Assembly (NCBI GenBank): GCA_900110395.1
Contig: FODP01000039.1
Span: 1 to 35,812, forward strand
Source of the DNA: Rhodospirillales bacterium URHD0017
GTDB taxonomy: Bacteria; Pseudomonadota; Alphaproteobacteria; Reyranellales; Reyranellaceae
Direction: 5' to 3'
Length of the DNA: 35,812 nt
Of the stretch, positions 22,532-31,629 are shown one piece after another. Positions within the stretch are counted from its first letter, which is position 1. The number at the start of each line of letters is the position of its first letter. A program made the position numbers and the translations under genes. The notes under the pieces were generated by a model. That model saw only the letters and a list, made by a program, of their open reading frames with translations. It ran no database searches and was not told where the DNA came from.

Positions 22532-23764
22532 ATGCCCGAGATGTACGACGTCGTCATCGTCGGCGGAGGCATCGCTGGCGGTGCCCTGGCCGCGGTGCTG
22601 GCGCGTAGCGGCATTGCCGTCGCCGTCCTTGAACGTGATCCGGTACCCCTTGACCGCGTGCGTGGCGAATTCATGGCCCCGTGGGGTGTCGCCGAGTTGA
22701 AGCGACTTGGCCTGCTCGAGACGCTCGCTGAAGCCGGCGGCATCTTCACTAAACGCAGTATCCCCTATGACGAGAACACACCGGGCGACTCGGCGCTTCC
22801 TTTCGCCCTCGACCTCTCGGCTATCCTGCCCGACGTGCCCGGCCCGTTCTGCATGAGTCACCCCGCTATGTGCGCGGCCCTGGCGGCGGTGGCCGAGGCG
22901 GCCGGTGCTACCGTCCTCCGCGGCGTCGAGAAGATCGACCTATTGGCTGGATCCCCGCCTACTGTTTCCTTCAGCCGCGACGGCGTTGCAGCAGAATGGC
23001 GGCCGCGGCTCGTGATTGGCGCTGACGGCCGCAATTCCCAGGTACGCCGCCAGCTCGGTCTGAAGGTCCTGGCCGATCCGCCGCGCATGCTGATTGGCGG
23101 TATGCTCGTCCAGCGGGTGCCCGAGTGGCCGCAAGACTTGCAGGTCATCGGTACCGAGGGCCGGATGCACTTCCTGGTGTTTCCTCAGGGCGGCGACCGA
23201 GTTCGCCTCTATCTCTGCTACGACTTCGCCGACAAGGCGCCCTATTCCGGGTCGCAGCGCCAAGAGAACGTGATCGCTGCTTTCGCCGGTCTCACTTGCC
23301 TGCCCTACGCCGACGCTATCTCACGGGCTCAACCAATCGGCCCCTTCAACGCGTTCTCCAACGAAGACCGCTGGACTGAGGATCCGACTGCGGCCGGCGT
23401 GGTGCTTATCGGCGACGCGGCCGGCCACAACGATCCTATCATCGGCCAGGGACTTTCGATTGCCCTGCGTGACATTCGCTTGGTCAGTGAAATCATTCTG
23501 GCCGACCAGTGGAACCAGGAAGCGTTCCGCCCTTACGTCGAGGAACGGCTTGAACGTATGCGGCGACTGCGGATCACGGCACGGTTGGCGGTGACGCTGC
23601 GCTCGGAATTTGGCGAGGAAGCGCGGATGCGCCGTCAGCGCGCCGGCCGCCGGATGCGCGTCGACAAAATGCTGTCGCCGGTCCTGGCGTCTATTGTGGG
23701 ACCGGAGAGGCTACCCGCGGCCGCCTTCGAGCAGGCGACGATCGATGCACTGCTCGCATCGTGA
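22532..23764 (+). CDS. FAD-dependent monooxygenase (PHBH-type), 410 aa
   Basis: It has the three signatures of class A flavoprotein monooxygenases: the dinucleotide-binding GGGIAGGALA at the N-terminus, LVIGADGRNSQVRRQLG in the middle and GDAAGHNDPIIGQGLSIALR (the GD motif) near residue 300. These enzymes use NAD(P)H and oxygen to hydroxylate or epoxidise substrates. The ATG at 22532 is preferred over GTG 22523 because AAGGGG lies 8 bases before it. The C-terminal 110 residues are helical and basic. Divergence from an epoxide-hydrolase-like gene suggests shared regulation. Confidence 0.9.
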   Translation: MPEMYDVVIVGGGIAGGALAAVLARSGIAVAVLERDPVPLDRVRGEFMAPWGVAELKRLGLLETLAEAGGIFTKRSIPYDENTPGDSALPFALDLSAILPDVPGPFCMSHPAMCAALAAVAEAAGATVLRGVEKIDLLAGSPPTVSFSRDGVAAEWRPRLVIGADGRNSQVRRQLGLKVLADPPRMLIGGMLVQRVPEWPQDLQVIGTEGRMHFLVFPQGGDRVRLYLCYDFADKAPYSGSQRQENVIAAFAGLTCLPYADAISRAQPIGPFNAFSNEDRWTEDPTAAGVVLIGDAAGHNDPIIGQGLSIALRDIRLVSEIILADQWNQEAFRPYVEERLERMRRLRITARLAVTLRSEFGEEARMRRQRAGRRMRVDKMLSPVLASIVGPERLPAAAFEQATIDALLAS

Positions 23765-24237
23765 CAAGGTTTTTACGGTACTAACTCTTCGGCAAGGGGG
23801 GCCAATCGGTGCAGGGAAAGAAAAGCACGACGTTAAGCAGCAGCACTGCTATTGACACCTATTCAGTCCGAATCGGCCCTAGGTATCGCAGGTACCGCGA
23901 GCGGCACCTAGATCACAAAGATGCTCGGCTGTGACGACGCAGCCTTTGCCGACATCCAAGCCTCAATACCGCGGACAATCGAGTAGCCGGCTAGGCAGAC
24001 ACTGGTTAGCCCGAGCGGCGAACACAACTTGCGCCTAGATCCTCGCGGTGCTGACGGTTCGGCCGTAAACTCCTTGCCGAGGAAGCGGTGGCCTTACTGA
24101 CCTGTGGAGATCAAGGGCCAAGAGAACGCCAATCCGGTTACCCAAGCTGGCGGGCGCCGGCGGCCACAACCTCCTCAAGTTCGCACAATAGACCCCTGGC
24201 CCTATGGCCGGGGGCGATCAAGGCGGGGCGCAGATGA
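23765..24237. other. Intergenic region with one gene fragment
   Basis: About 470 bases after the monooxygenase gene. Apart from the fragment at 23908-23968, no frame with a ribosome-binding site or recognisable family was seen. The plus-strand frame at 24104-24337 overlaps the small minus-strand gene that follows and looks like a shadow. Confidence 0.5.
23908..23968 (-). pseudogene. Fragment, copy 3 of the small IFVI-ending protein
   Basis: On the minus strand the frame reads EAWMSAKAASSQPSIFVI followed by TAG (23908-23910). This matches the last 18 residues of copy 1 (AWMSANPATSQPIIFVI) almost residue for residue. Upstream of it the similarity is lost. Only the C-terminal end of the gene survives. 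Confidence 0.5.
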
Positions 24238-24459
24238 TTATCTATTCCTTTCGCCGCGTCCGAGTGGCCCAGCATCGAAGTGGCGGTGGCTCCCGTTGAT
24301 ATGCCGCCAGATATGCTCGCGCACCTGGCGGCGGTAGTCCTCGGGCAGGCGATCGTCGGAGAGCATGGTCCGCTCAAAGCACAGCAGTATCTCCGCGCCG
24401 GCCGCACGATCACTGCCAACGCGCACGTAATCAAGCCAGCCGAGCGGATCGCCGGTCAT
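24238..24459 (-). CDS. Unrecognised small protein, 73 aa, last gene of the cyclase run
   Basis: The ATG at 24459 has a strong AGGAGAGGAG just upstream. The protein (MTGDPLGWLDYVRVGSDRAA...) is mostly helical with a basic, His-rich C-terminus (REHIWRHINGSHRHFD). It starts 40 bases after the stop of the last cyclase gene on the same strand, so it is probably part of that transcript. I do not recognise a domain. It may be a small regulator or a remnant of a larger gene. Confidence 0.55.
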   Translation of the reverse strand: MTGDPLGWLDYVRVGSDRAAGAEILLCFERTMLSDDRLPEDYRRQVREHIWRHINGSHRHFDAGPLGRGERNR

Positions 24460-24499
24460 GCTCCTCTCCTGCTTGGATGACAGAAGGCGGCGTGCTCGG

Positions 24500-26266
24500 T
24501 CATTCTGGCAGCCCGGCTAACCGCAGGCCTTCTTCGTATGGCGCAAGATACTCTGGGCGGCTAAACGGCAGGCGCTCCCTGAGACTTGAAATGCGGAATG
24601 TCGGATCGAGGCTGTGAAGACGACCTGCGAGATTTTGCGCATCCTCCAACTTTCCACTTAGAGCAGCGTTCGCGGTAGCCAATATCATGCTGGGTAGCCA
24701 ATTTGGGCGGCTTCGCATCGCCCGGCCGGTCCAAAGCGACGCTTCCTCGTATCGGCCCTCGACAAAATGGGCGTGTGCAACACCGGTCTGCATTTGCCCG
24801 ATGAGGGGGTCGAGAGGGCTTAACCGGATCGCCCGGCTGTTGTGCTCGAGCGCCACGTCAGGTTGGCCTAACCAAAGGCGAACTAACCCGCTGTCATGCC
24901 AGCCCCGAGCCATGTTCGGATCGATGGCAAGTGCTCTATCAATTAATTCCGCACCGTTCTCGGTTTCACCCGCGAGCATTGCTAACGCGAACCCCGCTGA
25001 ACAAAGAGCTACTGCGTCGTCCTTGGCCAGCACGCTCGCACGACGCGCGAGGCGCTCTCCCTCGGCGCGCTCGAGTGCCCGATCAACCATCCAGCCATTG
25101 GCCTTCCGCCGAGCATAGCAGCGCGCGGCAAGTCCGAGAGCGGACGCGAAATCATGGTCGATCTCTATCGAACGGCTTAACATTTCCAAAGCCATATCGG
25201 TGGCCTCCCTCGTGTTATCCTGATGCATGTTCGCTAAGCCACGCAGGTAAAAGTCGTAAGCAGTCAGGCTTTCGGTCGGCTTGCGCTTGGTGCGTTCGAT
25301 TTCTGCAAACTCCAGCTTGGGTGCAATTGCGCCGACAACGCTCGCCGTGACCCGGTCCTGAAGAGCAAAAACGTCATCGAGAGCGCCCTCGAACCGTTCG
25401 GCCCAGAGGTGCATACCGCTGGCAGCGTCGATCAGTTGGCCGTTGATGCGAATACGCTGGCCGGCCTTTCGCACGCTGCCTTCCAGGACGTAGCGAACGC
25501 CTAGGTCGCGACCTACCTGCTTGATATCCACGTGGCGGTCCTTGTAAGTGAAGGTCGAGTTCCGCGAGATGACGAAGAGCCATTGAACGCGTGACAATGC
25601 CGCAATGATTTCCTCGACCATTCCATCAGCGAAATATTCCTGTTCGGGATCACCGCTCATGTTTTGAAATGGCAGCACGGCTATCGATGGTTTATCGGGC
25701 ATCGGAAGGGGTGTTGGCACCATAGATGGCGCAGTCGCTACCGCCGCTCCTGGCTCCCACCGCCAGACCTGAACCGGTCGGATAATGTTCTTTAGCGTCT
25801 GCGTGCCGCCGTCGTTAAACGCGGTGTCGAGACGGTCGCGCACATCGTCATGTACTCGGCTCGAAATGCAAACCCCTCCGGGTGGCGCGATCTCCTCGAG
25901 GCGGGCAGCGACGTTCACGCCGTCGCCGAAGATGTCATCGCCCTCGACGATGATGTCGCCGAGATTGATGCCGATACGGAAAGCAATGCGCCGATCCTCG
26001 GCTATACCGGCGGTGCGATCGGCCATCGCCGTCTGCACCTCTACGGCACAACGCACGGCGTTGACCACGCTCTGGAACTCGAGCAGCAGACCGTCGCCGG
26101 TTGTCTTGACGATGCGACCGCCGTGGCTGGCGATAGCCGGCTCGACGACGTCTTGCCGAATGGCCTTCATCGCCGCCAGCGTGCCGCTCTCGTCCCGGCC
26201 CATCAGTCGCGAGTAACCCGCGACGTCGGCCGACACGATCGCGGCAAGACGGCGATGCTCGGTCAT
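24500..26266 (-). CDS. Class III adenylate cyclase with TolB-like and TPR domains (fourth of four), 588 aa
   Basis: Residues 1-170 are a class III nucleotidyl cyclase domain, here making cAMP from ATP. The metal-binding Asp14 (VSADVAGYS) and Asp104 (INLGD), the ATP-selective pair Lys54 (IVKTTGDG) and Asp111, and the transition-state Asn118 and Arg122 (GVNVAAR) are all present. After a linker, SIAVLPFQNMSGDPEQEYFA opens a TolB N-terminal-like domain (about 195-330), followed by TPR repeats to the end, which reads RLAGLPE. No membrane segment is seen. Its start overlaps the upstream paralogue's stop by ATGA, so translation is coupled. The 40 residues after about 380 differ most from the paralogues, suggesting a different signal or partner. 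Confidence 0.93.
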   Translation of the reverse strand: MTEHRRLAAIVSADVAGYSRLMGRDESGTLAAMKAIRQDVVEPAIASHGGRIVKTTGDGLLLEFQSVVNAVRCAVEVQTAMADRTAGIAEDRRIAFRIGINLGDIIVEGDDIFGDGVNVAARLEEIAPPGGVCISSRVHDDVRDRLDTAFNDGGTQTLKNIIRPVQVWRWEPGAAVATAPSMVPTPLPMPDKPSIAVLPFQNMSGDPEQEYFADGMVEEIIAALSRVQWLFVISRNSTFTYKDRHVDIKQVGRDLGVRYVLEGSVRKAGQRIRINGQLIDAASGMHLWAERFEGALDDVFALQDRVTASVVGAIAPKLEFAEIERTKRKPTESLTAYDFYLRGLANMHQDNTREATDMALEMLSRSIEIDHDFASALGLAARCYARRKANGWMVDRALERAEGERLARRASVLAKDDAVALCSAGFALAMLAGETENGAELIDRALAIDPNMARGWHDSGLVRLWLGQPDVALEHNSRAIRLSPLDPLIGQMQTGVAHAHFVEGRYEEASLWTGRAMRSRPNWLPSMILATANAALSGKLEDAQNLAGRLHSLDPTFRISSLRERLPFSRPEYLAPYEEGLRLAGLPE

Positions 26267-27978
26267 TCGGGTAATTCAGCCAATCTCAGCGGGCCGACGA
26301 GCGCCTCAAGGTCTTCCTGACGCTTGTACGGAAGCCCGCTTGCCCAACGGCCCACCGAAAATTTTGGATGCTCAAGAAGCAGGTCAGCGGCGATCGATCG
26401 AGCTTCTTCCCTATTTCCGAGCTTCCAAAGGGCTGCAATCAGCGTTGTCTTCGCGGTGAGCCACCGCCCCTGACTTCCCAGAACCCGCCGACAGATATCG
26501 CGGGCAGCGGCGAAATCTCCCAGATGAAACCTCGCCCGCGCTTCGTCCACCAAGGACTGGTTGATACTGAGGGGGCTCAATCGCTGCGCCCGCTCCTCGT
26601 ACGCGGCAGCTTTTCGAAAGTCGCCTGCGTAACCATGAAACATCCCCGTCATATGATAGACACCGCTGCTGCTGGGGCTGAGTGCGACTGCCTTATCGCC
26701 AGCCTCAGTCGCCTCGTCATGACGGCGCAGGAATGTCCAAGCATAGCCTCTGATCATGTAGGCATCGCTGCTTTGAGGGTCCGCCAGCAGGGCGCGGTCC
26801 GCGCAAAGGAGCGCCGCTTCGTAAGCGGCTGCTGCATCGGCGACCCAGCCAAAGCGCGCCTGGTCGACTAGCGTGAGCCCCAGCATCATGAGCGCCGGAG
26901 TATATCCAGGATTGATATCTAACGCGCGCTCGCTCGCTTCCTTTGCCTGCGCATGAGTGTGCTTTCCGAAACTGACGTAATAGTTCCAAGCCTTCGAGAA
27001 ATGCTCATACACAAGGGGACTGCCCGAGCGCTTGCGCCAAACCCTCGCCTGCTCACCTTGGGTCAGGCGAACCTCCAGTGCCGTGACAATCTCTTGGGTG
27101 ATCCTGTCCTGCAGCTCGAACACGTCATCCAAGTCGCCGTCAAACCGGTCGGCCCACACATGGCTACCGTTCAGGCTGTCGATCAGCTGCGCCGTCAGCC
27201 TGACGCGGTTACCGCTCTTTCTTACGCCACCCTCCAGCACGTAGCGGACGCCGAGAAGGTGCCCGATCTCGCGGATGTCCTTGGACCGGCCCTTGAAAAC
27301 GAAGCTGGAATTGCGCGCAATCACCATCAGCTGTTCGATCTTGGACAACGTGGTGATCACGTCTTCAGCAATGCCGTCAGCGAAGTACTCCTGCTCGGCA
27401 TCGCCGCTCATGTTCTGGAACGGCAGCACGGCAATCGACGGCTTATCGGGCAGTGCCAGCGCGGCGACCTGACTGTCGACCTTCGCCCCTCCGCTCACGA
27501 AGACCTGCACCGGCCGATGGATGTTCTTCAGCTCGATCTCGCCTTTGTCCATGAAACCAAGATCCAGCTTGTCGCGCACTTGCTCATGAACCGCGCGGGT
27601 GATGGCGATGCCACCCGGCTCCGCGATGCCTTCGACACGGGCCGCGACATTCACCCCATCACCCATCAGGTCGTCGCCCTGGACCACGACGTCGCCAACG
27701 TGGATGCCGATGCGCAGCGGCAACCGTCCCTGGCCGTTCGCCTCCTGTATCGCCTTGGCGCAGCTGACGGCCTGGACGGCGCTGGCGAACTCGATCAGGA
27801 AGCCGTCGCCCACGGACTTGAACAGCCGTCCGGCGTGCTTGGCGAGCTGGGGCTCAATGATCTCTGTCCGCAGTGCTTCGAGCTGAGCCAGCGTTCCAAC
27901 CTCGTCGCTGCCCATGAGCTTCGAGTAGCCAACCACATCGGCCACTAGTATCGCGGCAAGGCGGCGCTGCTCGGTCAT
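26263..27978 (-). CDS. Class III adenylate cyclase with TolB-like and TPR domains (third of four), 571 aa
   Basis: The layout is as in the neighbouring paralogues: cyclase domain (1-165), TolB-like domain (about 185-320) and TPRs. Catalytic residues are all kept: Asp14, Lys54 (LFKSVGDG), Asp96 (IHVGD), Asp103, Asn110 and Arg114. The cyclase domain is nearly identical to that of the next upstream gene over long stretches (for example VQGDDLMGDGVNVAARVEGI), so the two arose by a fairly recent duplication, whereas the TPR halves have diverged (here HTHAQAKEASERALDINPGY). The start codon overlaps the upstream gene's stop by 4 bases (ATGA at 27975-27978). The protein ends RLAELPE. Confidence 0.93.
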   Translation of the reverse strand: MTEQRRLAAILVADVVGYSKLMGSDEVGTLAQLEALRTEIIEPQLAKHAGRLFKSVGDGFLIEFASAVQAVSCAKAIQEANGQGRLPLRIGIHVGDVVVQGDDLMGDGVNVAARVEGIAEPGGIAITRAVHEQVRDKLDLGFMDKGEIELKNIHRPVQVFVSGGAKVDSQVAALALPDKPSIAVLPFQNMSGDAEQEYFADGIAEDVITTLSKIEQLMVIARNSSFVFKGRSKDIREIGHLLGVRYVLEGGVRKSGNRVRLTAQLIDSLNGSHVWADRFDGDLDDVFELQDRITQEIVTALEVRLTQGEQARVWRKRSGSPLVYEHFSKAWNYYVSFGKHTHAQAKEASERALDINPGYTPALMMLGLTLVDQARFGWVADAAAAYEAALLCADRALLADPQSSDAYMIRGYAWTFLRRHDEATEAGDKAVALSPSSSGVYHMTGMFHGYAGDFRKAAAYEERAQRLSPLSINQSLVDEARARFHLGDFAAARDICRRVLGSQGRWLTAKTTLIAALWKLGNREEARSIAADLLLEHPKFSVGRWASGLPYKRQEDLEALVGPLRLAELPE

Positions 27979-29693
27979 TCGGGCAAACCCGCAAGTCGCA
28001 AGGCCTGCTTGTACTTTTCCAGGAACTCATGCTGATAAGGGCCAAGGTGGTCTTGCAGGCGCGAGACGCGGAAGGCCGGATCGATCTGCTTGAGGCCGGC
28101 GGCAAAGCTCTGGGCTTGGTTCATCTTTCCGGCCAAGGCCGCGCTGGCGGCACCGATCCGATACGCCGGATGGGCCTTCGGATTGTCGCGCAGATGGCCC
28201 TCGGCCCACCGTAACGCCTCTTCGTGCCTATCGAGGAAGAAGTACGCATGCGCTAACCCCGACCGCCTGCCGCCCGCCATGCCCAGCGGGTCGTGCCGGA
28301 TCGAACGCAACAGATGCTCGATTGCCGTGGTGGGATTGCCCGACCAGAGACAGATCCAGCCGCTGTAGGTCCAAGCGCCGGCCAGGTTTGGATTTAGGGT
28401 CAGGGCACGATCGACCTGCTCGCGCGCAAAGGCCAGGTCGCGCAAAACATAGGCGATTGCGTAGCCAGTATGGCCAAGGGCGACCGCATCGTCGCGGCCG
28501 ATGCGAACGGCACGGGGGACGAGCCGTGCAACTTCGGCCCTCTCACTCGCAGAGTGGTCGAATATTCCCCAGCCTGCGCGATTGGCCAGGCAGGCGAGCA
28601 GCCTCCCTAGGGCTGACGAGTTTTCTGGGTCAAGCTGCAGGGCCCGTCTGAACAGGCCAATCACCTCGTCAAAGTTCTCCCTGGAAAGGGTTTGGAAGAG
28701 CGCCAGGCCCCTCAAATAGCAGTCGTAAGCGCCGAGATTTTCTGTCGGCTTGCGCCTTACCCGCTCTATCTCGGCCCGCTCGACGCTGGGAGTTAAATGC
28801 GCGATGACCTTCTCGGTTACGACGTCCTGCAAGGTGAAAACGTCCTCAAGTGCGCCGTCGAACCGGTCTGCCCACAGATGGCTGCCAGTTTCACTCTCGA
28901 CAAGCTGGCCCGTTATACGAACCCGATTGGCCGCTTTCCTTATGCTGCCTTCCAAGACATAGCGAACGCCAAGTTCCCGGCCTACCTGCTTGATGTCCAC
29001 CGATTTCCCTTTGTAGGTAAATGATGAATTGCGGGCGATGACGAACAGCGAGTTGAACCGAGAGAGTGCGGTGATGATTTCATCGACGACACCGTCAGCG
29101 AAGTACTCCTGCTCGGCATCACCCGACATGTTCTCGAATGGCAAAACCGCTATTGACGGCTTGTCGGGCAACGGCAGGGCGATCGCCTGATCGTCGATCT
29201 TCGCCCCTCTGATCACGAAAACCTGCACTGGCCGCTGGATGTTCTTCAGCTCGATCTCGCCCTTGTCTACGAAACCAAGATCGAGCTTGTCTCGCACCTG
29301 CTCATGCACAGCGCGTGTGATCGCGATGCCGCCGGACTCGGCGATGCCCTCGACACGCGCCGCGACATTCACGCCGTCACCCATCAGGTCGTCGCCCTGG
29401 ACGACTACGTCGCCGACATGAATGCCGATGCGCAGCGGCAAGTGTCCGACGTTGGCCTCCTGTATCGACTTGGCGCAGCTCACCGCCTGAACAGCGCTCG
29501 AGAACTCGATCAGGAAGCCGTCACCGACTGACTTGAATAGCCGTCCTGCGTGCTTGGCGATCTGCGGCTCGATCAATTCGGTTCGCAAAGCCTGAAGCTG
29601 CGCCAACGTGCCTGCCTCATCGCACCCGATGAGCTTTGAGTAGCCGACCACGTCGGCCACCAGGATCGCGGCAAGGCGGCGCTGCTCGGTCAT
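27975..29693 (-). CDS. Class III adenylate cyclase with TolB-like and TPR domains (second of four), 572 aa
   Basis: Cyclase domain (1-165) with Asp14, Lys54, Asp95, Asp102, Asn109 and Arg113 all present, then the TolB-like domain from SIAVLPFENMSGDAEQEYFA and a TPR half that includes YDCYLRGLALFQTLSRENFD. It shares its cyclase domain closely with the gene downstream of it, while its TolB-like domain (ALSRFNSLFVIARNSSFTYK) is closer to that of the first gene. That mosaic pattern suggests recombination between paralogues. ATGA overlaps join it to both neighbours. Confidence 0.93.
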   Translation of the reverse strand: MTEQRRLAAILVADVVGYSKLIGCDEAGTLAQLQALRTELIEPQIAKHAGRLFKSVGDGFLIEFSSAVQAVSCAKSIQEANVGHLPLRIGIHVGDVVVQGDDLMGDGVNVAARVEGIAESGGIAITRAVHEQVRDKLDLGFVDKGEIELKNIQRPVQVFVIRGAKIDDQAIALPLPDKPSIAVLPFENMSGDAEQEYFADGVVDEIITALSRFNSLFVIARNSSFTYKGKSVDIKQVGRELGVRYVLEGSIRKAANRVRITGQLVESETGSHLWADRFDGALEDVFTLQDVVTEKVIAHLTPSVERAEIERVRRKPTENLGAYDCYLRGLALFQTLSRENFDEVIGLFRRALQLDPENSSALGRLLACLANRAGWGIFDHSASERAEVARLVPRAVRIGRDDAVALGHTGYAIAYVLRDLAFAREQVDRALTLNPNLAGAWTYSGWICLWSGNPTTAIEHLLRSIRHDPLGMAGGRRSGLAHAYFFLDRHEEALRWAEGHLRDNPKAHPAYRIGAASAALAGKMNQAQSFAAGLKQIDPAFRVSRLQDHLGPYQHEFLEKYKQALRLAGLPE

Positions 29694-31510
29694 TCGGGAA
29701 GTCCCGCAAGCCGAAGACCCGTCACATACTTATGGATGTCTTCCTCTCTGACACAGAGCATGCGGTCCTTGATATTTGACAGCCGTGTCTGTGGGTGAAG
29801 CTGCAGATAGAGGGCACATGCCCGCTCGGCGTCTTCAATGCGGCCAGCCAGAGCATAAGATGCCACTGTGGTCTGCATGGCCAGCGGGTAACCGTGGTGC
29901 TGCCGAAGCGCCTTTGCCGCCCACGATGCAGCCTCCTCATATCGACCGGCAAGGAAATGGACGGACGCCATGGCGTTTGCCGCAACAAATGCTCGGGGAT
30001 CTAGCGGGCTTAACCGAAGGGCGCGTTCGCAATACTTGATCGCACCGTCATGATCGCCAAGGCCCACTCTTGCGACCGCACCCCAACTCCACGCCAACGC
30101 GTAATTGGGATCGATCTCCAATGCTTGATCGATCAGGTCTGAACCTTCTTGGCAACGTAGAAGTCCCCAAGCCAGGGTGACTCCGACATTCGCGAGAACG
30201 CGGGGGTCGTTGCGATCGAGTTCCATCGCGCGACGAGCCAGCCACTCTGCTTCCTTTCGTTCCTGAGCCGGGTTGTCATCCCACCCAGACGACTTCCTAA
30301 CTCCGCAATGCCAATGGGACTTGATGGCGTGCGCGAGGGCAAATTCGGGATCAAGGTCGATAGCTTTTTGAAGCAGGTTCAATGCTTCCTCATGATCCTG
30401 TCGAGTAAACCGATAGAAAGCAGCAAGGCTCTGCAAGTAATAGTCGTAGGCCGCTAGGCTCCCCACCTTTTGTCGGGCGCGGCTTATCTCGGCTAGTTCA
30501 AGATTTGGAAAGATGGCCCCCACTACACTTGAGGTAACGCGGTCCTGCAGGCCGAAAATATCTGCCAGGTCATCTTCGAAGCGATCCGCCCAGATGTGTG
30601 AACCAGTCGCAACATCGATTAGCTGACCGGTGATGCGAACGCGATTGCCGACCTTGCGGACACTCCCTTCGAGGACATATCTAACGCCTAGTTCGTGGCC
30701 TACCTGCTTGATGTCGACAGCCCGCCCCTTGTAAGTGAAGCTCGAGTTGCGGGCGATCACAAATAGCGATTTGGCCCGGCTCAACGCCGTGATGATGTCC
30801 TCGACCAGGCCATCGACGAAATACTCCTGCTCAGGATCACCACTCATGTTCTGGAACGGCAGCACCGCGATCGAGGGCTTGTCGGGCAGCGGCAGCGTCA
30901 CCTGCGGTGCAATCGCAGGCAGGGCTGTTACCTCGGCTGTCACCGCCACTTGCCAGTCCGACGGTTCCCACCTCACGTTGAAGGCATGAACGGGGCGTTC
31001 GATGTTCTTCAGCGACAGGCCGCCCAAATCCTCAAACTTCGCATTCAATCGCCCGGCAACGGCATCGCGGACGTTGCCCGAAATCAGGATGCCACCCGCT
31101 GGCGCTTCACCTTCCAACCGCGCTGCCACGTTGACGCCGTCGCCATAGAGATCGTCACCATCGACGATGAGGTCGCCCAAGTGCAGACCCATTCGGAATA
31201 CCAGGACGGTGTCTGCCGGCTGGTCGCAATTGGCCTCGGCCATCGCCTGCTGGAACTCGATGGCAGCGCTCAGTGCATCGACCGCGCTGGCGAATTCGAC
31301 CAGGGCCCCGTCGCCCGTCAGCTTGACCAGGCGACCCCCGTACTTTGCCAGGACGGGCTCGAGATGTTCGGATCGGTTCTGACGCAGACGCGCCAGCGTC
31401 CCGCTCTCATCGCGACCCATCAGGCGCGAGAAGCCGACGACGTCGGCAGCAACGATTGCCGCCAGTTTGCGCTGCTCACGCGCCAACGGCACCCCCTCGA
31501 TAGCTACCAA
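29690..31510 (-). CDS. Class III adenylate cyclase with TolB-like and TPR domains (first of four), 606 aa
   Basis: This is the promoter-proximal member of the run. It has the same three parts, with catalytic Asp23, Lys63 (LVKLTGDG), Asp113 (LHLGD), Asp120, Asn127 and Arg131. It is the most divergent in the cyclase domain and has a longer linker before SIAVLPFQNMSGDPEQEYFV. The start is uncertain: TTG 31510 gives 606 aa, while TTG 31486 (LAREQRKLAA) has a GAGGGGG ribosome-binding site at good spacing and fits the paralogues' N-terminus better. Its stop overlaps the next start as ATGA (29690-29693). The 119 bases upstream separate it from a small gene on the same strand. Confidence 0.9.
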   Translation of the reverse strand: MVAIEGVPLAREQRKLAAIVAADVVGFSRLMGRDESGTLARLRQNRSEHLEPVLAKYGGRLVKLTGDGALVEFASAVDALSAAIEFQQAMAEANCDQPADTVLVFRMGLHLGDLIVDGDDLYGDGVNVAARLEGEAPAGGILISGNVRDAVAGRLNAKFEDLGGLSLKNIERPVHAFNVRWEPSDWQVAVTAEVTALPAIAPQVTLPLPDKPSIAVLPFQNMSGDPEQEYFVDGLVEDIITALSRAKSLFVIARNSSFTYKGRAVDIKQVGHELGVRYVLEGSVRKVGNRVRITGQLIDVATGSHIWADRFEDDLADIFGLQDRVTSSVVGAIFPNLELAEISRARQKVGSLAAYDYYLQSLAAFYRFTRQDHEEALNLLQKAIDLDPEFALAHAIKSHWHCGVRKSSGWDDNPAQERKEAEWLARRAMELDRNDPRVLANVGVTLAWGLLRCQEGSDLIDQALEIDPNYALAWSWGAVARVGLGDHDGAIKYCERALRLSPLDPRAFVAANAMASVHFLAGRYEEAASWAAKALRQHHGYPLAMQTTVASYALAGRIEDAERACALYLQLHPQTRLSNIKDRMLCVREEDIHKYVTGLRLAGLPE

Positions 31511-31629
31511 ACCGTAGGGCTACGATGCGTGCCGGGCAACAGAACTGCTGTGGTGAGTTTGGGCCCGCCTTGGAGCCGCTCCAACACCGGTGTCTCCTCC
31601 CCTCGCGGCGAGGCGGATCGTCAGCCGTT

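Noticed and set aside
26953..27948. A 331-codon plus-strand frame opposite the third cyclase gene
   Set aside because: It is the antisense shadow of a cyclase gene with all its motifs; similar shadows appear opposite the other paralogues at matching places.
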